From Amphibalanus amphitrite (Eukaryota > Arthropoda > Thecostraca > Balanomorpha > Balanidae): 64,000 bases of DNA. Made by a program: the position numbers and the translations under genes. The DNA lies in the NCBI RefSeq assembly GCF_019059575.1, contig NW_024881832.1, forward strand, positions 186,001 through 250,000, read 5' to 3'. How positions within the stretch are numbered: position 1 is the stretch's first letter; each line of letters opens with the position of its first letter. The notes beneath the pieces are model-generated. The model saw nothing but the letters and a program-made list of their open reading frames with translations. It had not been told where the DNA came from and did no database searches. Below are positions 35,201 to 47,200 of the stretch, piece after piece.

Positions 35201-38200
35201 TACTTTGAAAAAGGGAAGCAATTACGGAAGGGAAAGCAGTGCGCAACTGCGCAGCCTGCTCCTTTGCCTCGCTACTACTAAATGGCATGATAGTCTTAAA
35301 CCTAACAACCGTTTAACTCGAAACCACTAGGTGGTGCGGTCCGTGTGCAATGTGCAGGTACTAACCATGCCTCACCAATGTAACGCTCACTCGCTGACTA
35401 TTTCAATCTCTCGACTGCGTTCTATTAGCTGCCTAATTGTTGTTCTCTGATAAGCTCTAAATAATTCTGCGGTAATTCTGGCGCCGGCTGACGCTGTGTC
35501 TCCCAGTATTTCTATCGGTGCACTATGTAGCTCTGCCTCTCTCTCCGCTGTGTGTGCTATCTGTGGGTGCGGGTGGTGCGGCGCGGCGGGCGGCCCGTGT
35601 GCTGAGCGGTGCGGCGGCTCGGCCGGCAGGCGGCGGAGCGGCGCGGCGCGCTCGCCGACGACCTGGGCGCCGCGCAGCGCCACGAGCGTCAGCTCTCGGA
35701 GACGCTGGAGTGGCTGTCCGGCATCCGGCGCCTGCTGGCCGCCCGGCAGGCCGGACCGCTGCCCGACTCCGAGGCCGAGGTACGGCTCGGCGGACCAGGA
35801 GGGAGTGGAGCGATCACTGAGTCATCTACAGGCGACACAGTGACACCGGGGGATGGGCGCGGCGGCACTGGTCGACGACTGAGTGTGGGGTCCGCTCCGG
35901 GGCTTCAGCAATAATCTAACGCTTATCTTACTGTGATGGCTCACACTGGGTATAAGTACTTGGCATACGTCTGTTGGATTTAGGATCGTGCAGACACTTA
36001 CGATATTGGGTCGGGAAGACTTGCATAGGCCGGGCGGCTGGATGGCTGCATCACCCGAGGGGCTATTGAAGGCTGTTGGATTGGGAAGAGCTGCTGGAAG
36101 CTGGGGAGAGCTGCTACTAGATATTCCATCGTCAAGTTTTGTTATTGAGAATTAGTGAAAACTCTTTATGAAAAGCGGGGTAATGCTGTTAGCTGGCTTC
36201 CAATAGGTCTATTTTCTCCGCTGGGGGAATGCTGTGCTGGCATTTTGAGCAGCGAGGAGGTTTGTATCAGTTTTGCTGCGGGATGGCTGATGCTGTGTTC
36301 CCCTAGGCGATAGGACCACGGACTTTACCGTGTGGTGTGACCCTCGTCCGTCGGTGGGCCCACTCTATCGAACACCTGTGGACCACCATTTGCCGTGCGA
36401 TGTAGTGTAGTCACCGCGTGACTGTGACCCTGGGTCCTCCCCGACTGCTGGGCCTCTGAGCTCCACCGACCAAGCGTCGGCTGACCACCGCAGCGCAACG
36501 CTCCTCTCAAACCTGCTCGTCTGCACTCCAAACGCTTCGTAACAAGCTGTACTTTTTGCTTGATGCTCTATGGTGTTTTCATTTGCATGACTTTTGATCT
36601 ACTGCATGAGAGATTTAGCTTCATCACATTTCTTGCAGGTCAGTTAGCTGTTTTATATAACGATAAGCAACTTGCACTGAAAATGGCCTTTGCATTGCAT
36701 TGTTTGGCATTGTTTTATGTTTTTCGACCTATTTTATCTTTTTTTCGAGTGGACGAGGGTAGTGAGTCTTCAGTCGATGCACTGATATCACTGTTGAGAT
36801 GTATCTTTCAGTGCAAGCTCCGGCTTTGCTCAGGTGCTTAGGTGGCCACCTTACATATGTCGGACTAGGACATTGTGGATCTATGCGACTATTGGGGCCG
36901 TTACTTTAGTCTTTTTGACTACTTTTGCTGTTGACTTCACTTTTGTATTTTGTTTCACACTCGGCTTTGCGGTAAGCTGACTTGGATACTTTCCCATCAT
37001 CGTTAGTAATTGCTTTAGGTGATTCTTTTCGTATTGTTTTACTTTTTATTGCCCATCATTGCATTATTAGGTTTTCTGATGGATAACATCTTCATGGGTA
37101 CACAATGTCAGTGGGGTCTTGCACCTATCAACGCCTTGATGTGTCGCTGCTATTATCAGCTGATTCCGGGGCATCATATGAGACTTCTTAGTAGCTACCT
37201 ATTATACCAGTCGTTATCTCTCCAGACTGCCACCATGCTTTTTGCATTTGTTCATGTGAGCTCAGTGTAAACGGCTACTTAGCCGCCCACCAAGCTGCGA
37301 CTGAGCGATGTCTTTCCGCTGACATGATATCTTTCTTTGCTGAGGCGCTTTGACGACTCTCCGCGTAGGCTGTGAGTGACTTAACCCTATTAGTGGCAGG
37401 CTCCTGGCTACCCGTATTAGTGGCAGGGTGGGGGGCTGTTTACGACCCCCCTCTGATATCTCGAGATCTAACGGGCCGATTTTCAAAATTCAAACGGCAT
37501 TCGATTTCGCTCAACGTGATCTACATTTCTAAAAAATAAAAATAAAAAATGTCAAAAAATTCGAACTGAACTGTGACGTCACCGGTGACCTCGAGGTCAA
37601 TGAAATTAGGTTTCGTTCGACAGTTTTTCCAGGGCTATCAGACGCTGTTTGAATTTTGACAATCGGCCCAGTAGTTTCGGAGTTAGTAGGGGGGCAATGA
37701 AGAGCCCCCTCCCCCCAATAGAGCGCGTTATACGCAGACCCCAGTGTGGCAAAGGTTCGCTTATGACGTCAAAAGTCGATGACCTGAAATGACCCGAAAA
37801 TCGCGGTTGGTGTCAAAAGATCCGGCTTGAATCAAAATTCAGGTATGCTAAGCTTCATCTCTGTATCGCCGTGGCATTCGGAGCTATCGCGAAAAAAAAC
37901 TATGGAGGGCGGTACCCTAGGGGCGGTAGAGGGGGGTAAAAACGGGCAAATTGCAGATACATTTTAGACTGTTTATCACGGCCAGGTTTTTGAACCAATG
38001 TTAACGCAACTTTTGCCGATCGATAGAGAATGAACCAGGAATTCACATGGATCCTAAAAATATGCATTTTCAAAAATCATAGGCGGATACAGATCATTGA
38101 GATTGGGGGTACACAAAAAGTATAGTAAATAAGGTTTTTGTTGGTACTGTTTCTAAAAAGGGAGGTAATGGTCTTGTTATGTTACAATTTTCTTATGAGA

Positions 38201-41200
38201 GAACGACTGCAATTGTATTGGTCATGCATAGGCGGTGTCAGGGCACCTATGTTGGGAGGTAAAACATAACCCCCCTTTTTGGACGCCTAGATCCGCCTAT
38301 TATAGCAAAAACGTGTCAAAAGAGGATGCACAATAACTTTGTATATGTTATCACATGATACCTTTCATTCACTGTTCGTAAAACTGGTGCATACAGTTAT
38401 AATACATCAGCATCGTGATCTTCGTCCAAATGACTCGCTTCACGAATAGGACCCCCCAATTCCCAGTGCTCTGGAGCCGCCCCTGGTAAAGTTATGAACT
38501 TGAAATTTTCAGGGAATGTGCCCAATTTAGTTTTAGGAAAAGTCAGAAAATTTCAGCATCGTAGCTTCAGCGGTTTCGGAGATATTCCCGAAAAACCTGA
38601 GAGGTCGATGAAAACAACCCCCCCTGCCACTAATAGGGTTAATCAGTACTGCTTTTTAGGTGTGTTTTGGGCCATTTTTGGGCCGTGTAACCCCGTCTGT
38701 ATTGCCGTGAGTGCGCCCTCCGTGTCCGTTCGCTGACACTCGTCGATGTGGCTGCCAGATCAAAACTAGTTGTGACTAAGACCGCGTCCCTATGTGTTGA
38801 CAAACTGCCGCATTCCTGTTTCTGATCACTTGTCTATATGCTGGCGTCCAGGAGCTGTCGGCCGATTTCGGTACCGCCGAGCGACTGCTGCGTCAGCTTT
38901 CTGAACAGGCAGCCCGCTACCTGGCAGAGGGCAGGGAGAACGCGGCCGCGAGACTGCAGGAGCAGCTGGGAGTCCTGCAGGTGAGAGAGGTTGGGAAGTG
39001 GAGGTGGAGAGAGTAAGGGAGAACGCCAAGTGAGGCTAGATGGACTAGGAAGGGCCGCGGCGCGCACATCGCCTTGCTTTTGAAGCTGCAACTATGGTTT
39101 GCTGCTGGCACGAGCCTGAGTGGTATGGTTCGCTACTTCGGCTAGAGGCCGTGAGGCAGCAGTGTTGCACATCACCTGTGGAGTAGCCCACCTGTGCAGT
39201 ACCATATGTTTTCTCCGTGAGCGCCACTCCCGTTACCCGACCCCTCCGCCATCCTCCACAGAGTACGTACGGCGAGGTGCGCTCCGAGTACGTCAAGTTC
39301 CAGACGCCGGCCGACTTCGAGCCGCGTCTGTCGGCGGTGGCCGAGCGGCTGGCAGAGGCGCAGCGCCAGGCCGGCGAGGCTGAGAAAGAGACGGACCGGC
39401 CCGAGGGCATCCAGGCGCAGATGGACAGCTGTCTGGTGAGTGTGACACAGGACACTGACACACTGACACACTGACACACTGACACAGAGTACCTACACTG
39501 ACAGTAACACTGACCGGCCCGAAGGCATCCAGGCGCAGATGGACAGCTGTTTGGTGAGTCTGAACACAGACACTGACACACTGACACCCTGACACACTGA
39601 CACACTGACACACGGGCGCACTGATGCACTGATATGTAACTGACACTGACACAGATTCACCCACTGAATGGGACCAGCTAGACACTGACACCATCAGACA
39701 CACACCACAGGCACACCTATACCGTTGCGTATTCCTTTTTCTGTGTATGCATGCGTATTGTGTATGCAATCAGCGCCTGTCTGTTCACTGTCTGACTGTG
39801 TGTGTGTGTTTTCCACTTGCTCACTGTGTCTGTCTTTATTCCGCCAGCGTCTGTACCAGGGTCTGGCCGAGCTCAAGTCCGAGGTCGAGTACGTGATCCG
39901 CACGGGCCGGAAGGTGGTGGAGGACGGCGCGTGCGACCAGCCGCAGCAGCTCACTGAGCGGCTCGACTCGCTCAAGGCGCTCTACAATCAGGTGCGTACA
40001 CTCCCTTTCCTGTCGGGTGGAGTCGGTTGGTTGAGGCTGGGCCTGTCGTTAGCTCTAGGGGACTAGCCACGGTGATACGTATGTAATCCATTGTTTTGTT
40101 GAAGCTGTTGCGTGTCCGTTTAATTCAAAGGGACAGGTACCCATGGTTAGGCGCTTTCCGTAGTTTTCTTTGAGCTGTTGCGTACCCGTGCGACTGTCCG
40201 AAACAGACCCAGTGACTGTCGTCTCTCCCCCGCAGCTCGGCTGCCGCGTGCCGGAGACCAAGTGTGCGCTGGAGGCTCGTCTGCGCGCCGCCCGCCGTCT
40301 GCCGCCGCTGGAGCAGTGGCTGACTGAGGCGGCCGCCGAGCTGGACGCGGCCGAGGCGCGCGGCGACCAGTGCCGCTGGCAGGACGAGGCGGACGCCTGC
40401 CGCCGGCTGTCGGAGGAGGCGTCACGCCGCCAGACGGCGCTGGCCGCGCTCGGCGAGGCGGATGCGGCGGCGCCGGCCCTGCAGCGGAGGCTGGCCGAGG
40501 CACGGGACGGCTGGCGGCGGCTGCAGACGCGACTGGCCGACCGGGCCCGGCTAGTGCAGGTGAGGGTTACGGCTGAGAGGCGGCGGGGCGGAGGGCTAGT
40601 ATTTCTTTGTTCTTGTTTTCCCTTGCTTATTTTATCCGCGCTCCAATCGAAAGAGCGGCTTATTTTCAGGCGTTGCGACTGTCTTCCCGCCGCCTCAGTC
40701 GCCAGGAACCTGACTGCCCTTCTAATTACGGAGTGATTCAGCCTGTGGTCACCGTTGCGGATGTTTGGTGACACGTCGTTTGACTGGCCCTTTCGTTGTC
40801 CTACAGGAGAAGCAGGAGGCGAGCGATGCGCGTCTGGCCAGCTTCGAGTCGGACCTGAGCGACCTGGACAAGTGGCTGGAGGACGCCGAGAAGGCGGCTG
40901 AGGACAGCGGCAAGGCGCAGGTCAGAAGCCCGCCTCCCCCGGATCTGGTGTAGCGCCTAACGCCAGATGTATTGCCGCAGAATGGATGCTTACCCGTATT
41001 CTGACACAAATCGTGTCTACGAATTACAAAAGCGTATTCTAGCCCAACGGATTGCATATCCGGTAATTTTCCGCCTCTTTTTCCCACTTTTCTCTCTGAC
41101 TGCCGCCGAGTCATCTCCGGCGGCTGTTTTTCCATTTCTGATAGCTTCACGCCCTACCTCTGACTACTTGTCTCCTCACAGTACCGCCGTCGCCCTCTGC

Positions 41201-44200
41201 TCTGATGTGCCCCGCACCGCTAGTCTGACCGCCGTTATCTGCCCTCAGGAGCTGGAGCGGCAGCTGCCGGAGCGCCGCTCGCAGCTGGCCGCTGCCCAGC
41301 AGACAGCCGCCCAGCTGGCGCTCACTCAGTGTGAGCAGAGCGTCAGCAGTATGATGTCCGAGCTCAATACCCGCTGGATGGAGGTGACCGACAAGGTGCA
41401 GGTCAGTTCGCCGGACGGCCGGCTGGTCTCTCCCAGTCACCACACATCTATTACTGGTTCACAGTGAATGGTTCACAATTACTGGTTCACAATCACTGGC
41501 CTACAGTCACTCGTCTTACGTCATTGGTTTTAGTGAATTATTGATATCACCGGCTCACAGTCACTGGTTCACTTTTAACAATCGCTGGCTGTGCCATACT
41601 CACAGATAAATCACAAATTCTTGCGATCGTGTCACGTAGTCTGCATTTAGCAGCGTGATCGTGCTCCGCCTCACGCTTCCTCTGAGGGTTGTCCTGGCGT
41701 AAAGCCGCTGACACATACCCGGTATACCCCGGCCCCACACAGACACTGCAGTGCGCATACGAGTAGATACTGACACGCTCACGCTCAGACTACCTCTTGA
41801 CTGGTAGCATTCACTGTACCAAAGCGTCACAATGAAGTTGTATGCTGTTATATGCACAGATCATGCAAAAAGTGTATAGCGGATGCTGCATATAAGTGCT
41901 ACTGGTGCTATCGAGACGGGGTTTCATTGGATGAAACTTGTTTGCTTATGTTTTGTCAATCTTAAATTGTACTTTATGGTAGGGCTTTGGGGTTTTAGAC
42001 GAAGATGTACCACGTAACAGACATTTGTAGGATAGAAGTTTCTGTAATTGAACACGATCGATTTCCTTCTCACCGTCATCGTTTCTGCGACACTTGAGAT
42101 TGTTTGTAAATTGCAAATGCCCGAAGCCTATAGACGCCAAGAGTTGCTTCACCGTAACAACTTATAACTATTTTTTAGAGAGCGCTTTATAATACGAGGT
42201 TATTTCACTCGAGACCTTGAAGGGGTTCGGTCATCGGTGCTTCTTCACTTTGGGAAAGCTGTTAGATGCCACATTTTTATCAAACAAACACGTCTGAGCA
42301 AAGCTTGCTGGCTGCCTGAGTGACACAGTAGACCATCTTTGTATCTAACGCCTGGCTTCTGGTGTACATTTACGTGAAAGCTTCAGAGAATCACGATTGC
42401 TACTTCACAAATGCGGTTCTGGACTGACGAACGTACTGAATGAAATTGGTCGACTTCATATCTACTGACAGTGTCAGCTAAAGATAAGCTGTTTGCTTAC
42501 ATACATGAAGGTCCATTGCCTAGTGCCTATACCCAGGGCCGGCTGTGATTGTCTGCCTACACACAATATCAATCTCAGCTGTCTACTTACACGAAGATCG
42601 CTGCCAGCAGTCTGCCTACATACAGGGCCGTCCATTGCCTACACACACAGGGTTAGCTCAAGCTGTCCCAATGTGCACTGCATCGGTCCCGGGGCGTACT
42701 CTGTGAAGTGCCTTCACACAGGGGCAGTCTCAGTTTCCTGGCTACACACAGGGTGGGCTCGTCTGTCGTCTTCCACCATTCGTCGTTTCTTTACCGTCTA
42801 TCCACTGTCCGTCCACCGTCCGTCCGTCCGTCGTCCCGTCACTGGTCCGTCCATCGTCCGTAAATCTTCCGTCCACCGTCCGTCCACCGTCCGTCCATCG
42901 TCCCGTCATTCGTCTGTCCACCGTCCGTCAATCGTCCGTCATTTATCCGTCCACCGTCCGTCCACCGTCCGTCAATCGTCCGTCATTTATCCGTCCACCG
43001 TCCGTCCACCGTCCGTCCGCTGTCTTTCTGGGGTCGTTGCACCTGTGTTGTGCTGGTTTTATCGGGATGGCAATGGGCATGGTGCCATAATTCACGATAC
43101 ATGGGGCTCTGTTGTGTCCATCGGCTTTCACGGGCTTTAAATGTTACTGCTTGATCGCATTGGGTACATGACACGCCTCAGAGGCTTGGGTTGTTGGCCA
43201 GTCTAGGGTGGTAGCGTATTGGACCGGAGCCCGGACAGGCAGTCACTGATGTTCAGTCGTTATTCAGCTCATCATTATAGCCTGTTACTAGCCGCTTGCT
43301 ATTTAACCCGGCCGGGCCCGGGGGGTAACTAATCCCAACCACCGCAGCCCGGGGGGGGGGGCGTTTTTCGCCCCCCCCCCTGTCTAACTCCGTAAATAAG
43401 GGAGCTACGGAAACAAAAGCGATACCAAACGAAAGGTCCTTACGAGACGATTCTAATGCACCTAAAATTTTTGACCTCAGGTCAATTTTCAAGGTCAGAG
43501 GTCAAGGTCAAAGGCCAAAACCGGCACATGTGTAGTGATCTCAAAGTAAGCCTTCTAGAGGACGGCAGGCTGCATCAAACCGGCAAAATTGGGTGTCAAA
43601 CGAAAGAAGAGAATCTGAGGATTCTGAAAATGTGCTCCAAATCAAAGGTCAAGGTCAAGGTCACGCTCAAAATTGACCTCAAACTTTGCACTTTTTCGCA
43701 CATCTTGCGTGCTAACTTCCAATATGTTTTGTAATGTTTTGAGGCTTATCAGTTCCCTATTTGTGGTTCATCTTACGATACAAGGCTACTCAAAGGTCAA
43801 GGTCACAGAAGAGTATCCCTGCTAGAGGCTATTTCACTGATTCAAGTTAGTAATAATAAATAAGACAATTTTGCCATCCGGAAGCTCTAAATGAAGGCTT
43901 AGAGGAAAATAAATGCCAGATTCGTGATCAGCGGGTACAAATCCATCATAAACGACCTTTCATGTGTCAAGGTCAACCAGAGGTCATTCGAGGTCACATG
44001 AGGTCAACATGAAATTTGACCTTTTCCGAACAAAATATATATCATTCGACGCGGCTTGACAAGGCGAATGCGATGGTACCACTGCCGTAGCTCTAGGACC
44101 ATTTTGTCGAAGTTATTTGCGAAAAACTAAAACCACATTTCGGGGTCGTTGACCTGACCTCTGACCTCAGGTCACCAAAACTATTTTTCTATTTTTCTCT

Positions 44201-47200
44201 AGGTAAAACGCTACACAGCCGTGCTCGTAATTTGTCTTTATCTCTAAAACTCTATTTTTAGCAGCTATTTGAAGTTTGCGTCTGTGACGCCGATTTTTGC
44301 CGTGCAGGGGTCTAGAAAAATGGACCTTGTGACGTCATCAAGGGGGCTAGGTCCAAATTTTTTACTTCAGAAGATGTCAAATTGATGGGAGAAAAGGTAC
44401 TGAAAGTTTCGCCTTCCTATCCCTAAGCGTTCGGGAGTTATCGCAAATATTCGCCAGGGGGGGGGGGCGAAAAACGCCCCCCCCCCGGGCCCGCGAGGGT
44501 TAAGGCAACCAGTTGCTGGGCTGGCAATGGACCGGTTTTCCCAAGTCTGATTATTGTGAGCGATAGGAAAACGTATGTAATTTTCCTAGTTGGGTAAAGG
44601 CTGATTTTTACGTCACCGCTTTTACCGTCGTCCTTTGGAGGATCACTGGTCACCCACGATTCGCGAGCTATTCAGTGGTCCATTCATGTCCATTCAGCTC
44701 AGTGGGTCAGCCGTACGGTGGCCGCCGGCCTGTCTGGGCCAATACCGGACATATGAGTAACTTTTGGTTTTACTGCGATTCGATTGGCCCGGTAGTCGCC
44801 TGAGACCAACTTCTTAATACTGTGAGTGAGTGCGGTTCGCCGGCCGCCTCCGTCTGTCACTATGCCGAGGCGCTGGGCGGCGCCCGGCGCCGGCGGCACA
44901 GCTGCGGCCTTGTGGTACCGGTCCCTCGTACTCACTGATCACGGCCCGGCGCCGGCGGCGGCGACCGCGCAGGATAGCGTCCTTGACCTCTCACCGGGGG
45001 CGGGCGGAGCGCTGGGCAGACGGCCGCGGCGGCCGACGGGTCGTACCGGCCGGCCGGGCCGCCGCCCATACACCTCAACGGGCGGCGGACTGTACAGTCT
45101 GTCTTAAAAGTACCGCGCAAAGTGACGGTGGATCCGTCAAGCCTGACCGAGGAAGGGCCTGCTATAATTTGAAAGTCACCGAACCAATTGACCTTGGGGA
45201 ATGGACGAGGATGTTCATCGCTTCGGTGACTCAAATCTAGCAGTCCTTCATCGGTCAGGCTTGATGGATCCACCGTCACTTTGCGCGGTACTTTTAAGAC
45301 AGACTGTACTGAATACTTCATGCGTGGCACCGCGCTGGGTGGAGTCAGTGGACGCCCTGTCTCTCATATCTGAGTGTCACCAGTCTGCACACTGCAGCAT
45401 TACCATTCTGCAGCGACCCGCGGCCAATGTCTGTCCTTATTCAGTTGGTCTGTCACAGGCTGCAGTCCGGTTGTCTCCCGGACCGGACCGTACCCGGACC
45501 AAACCATACCACCCGTCCGGGTGGGTCCGGACGGCACCGGAACGAGCTGCTGCACTCAGTGCTCGATTCCAACTCAGCTCCGCCCGGCGTCTGCCGTCAC
45601 ATTTTATTGGCCATGAATAAGGGAGGATTAAATTATAAAACACCGAGCTGCGAAGCTGCAAATTGGTGTTGTGGGCTGCCTGACCCAACTAACCGCAGAC
45701 AGTGGAGCGTTGCGGGCCGGCGGGTCGGAGTAGCGGCTGTGTCAGACTAGCGACCGCCCGCCGGCCGCCGCCGGCTGGCCCGCTCCGTACAGCGCGGCAG
45801 CCGCACGTCGACAGCGCCCAATTGAGCGGCCCTGTCCGCCGAGCGCGGGTCCAGGGGCGGCAGCCGGCCGCGCCGCGTCTCCAGTGCAGTGTCGGCGCCG
45901 CGTGCAGCGACTGGTGCGGTCGAGCGGAGCGGCCGAGCGCGTGTGTGCGACTCAGTGAGGGACGGGGCGTCACTCCGAGTGGGGAGTTCGGAGTGAGGGA
46001 TGGAGTGATTCTCAGTGAGGGGTACCGCTCAGTGATGATCAGATACGTCACTCAGTGAGATAAAGAGCGCAATTTGGCGAGGAGCAGGCTACTTCTGAGT
46101 GCGTGTGCCACGCAATGAGGAGCAGAATGTGGCTCAGTGACCCACAGAGTGCCGTTTAGTGAGGAACAGTGTCCACGGAGTGACGGACGGAGCGTCATCC
46201 AGCGAGAACGAGGCCTGCCCAGCGAGGGACTTGGTCCCGCGATCAGTGCCGTACTGATTCAGGAAACTGGCTGCAAAAGGAGCGGCGGCTCACTGCCGTG
46301 GTGCGTGCGAAGGATTCATCTCTGATTGAGGTGATTACTGCTGAGAGGAGGGGTCGGCCGGCGCTCCCCTCCCTCGCTCGCTGTCGGAGTTCAGTGTGGG
46401 AATGTGACTCGGCGGCTACCACGGGTCTCAGTCCACCTGTCACCGTCGGCTGCTCCAGTCCGTCAACACTGGTCGGTCCTTCACTGACCTGTCACCGGCC
46501 GCTGACAGGGAGGCTCGGTGGTAAATGGTGCCGGCCCGTCAGTCCCGCGCTACATTATGCGTCCGCAGTCAGGGGGCGGGCCGCTCAGCTGTGTAGTCGC
46601 ACTGCCAAACCGGCCGTCTCCCCTCCCCTCCCACTGCCAGCATACAGGTGCCGCCTGCCGGTCATCGGCCGGCCTCGCTCCATACATGGCGTTCCCGGCC
46701 CGCCCGGCGCTGGCACTGTGCCGCCAAGCCGACTCCTCGGCCGCCTCTCCGCTGAACGGCCGCCCTGTTCCCCCGAGCGACCGAGTACCGTTTTTATACG
46801 GCCGCCGCGCCGCTGCGCACTCCCACTGATGCTGACTGTGCGTACTGCGTGCAGCAGTTTATCAGCAATAGCTCGCCCTCGGGCGGCGGCTGCAGCTGCT
46901 GCCGTCCCGCCCGCTGTCTCTGCAGCGGGCCGGGCCGGCGCCTCCCGCCGGCCGCGCCCCGCCCCCGCCGGGGGCAGCGCTGTCACGCCGCGCCGGCCGA
47001 GCGCACACGTGACGGCCTCTCACCAAACATGTCCCGATGGGATAATCACCGGCCGCCCCCGCGCTGCTGTCACGCGCGGGACGTCGGCGCCTGCAGGGCT
47101 GGCTGCTGGGCGCTGGCACCGGGCGGTGGGTGTGGATGAGCTCACCGTCTCTCGTCAGACAGCCCGCCGCGACACCGCACCGAGGGCGCGTCACCCGAGC

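Noticed and set aside
36560-37270. F/L-rich frames resembling membrane proteins
   Set aside because: AT-rich intron translation; no splice signals or family motif.
37900-38490. Possible further hAT element ending CTGGAGCCGCCCCTG near 38487
   Set aside because: One end resembles a hAT terminus, but the possible partner near 37910 is poor and no 8-bp duplication was found.
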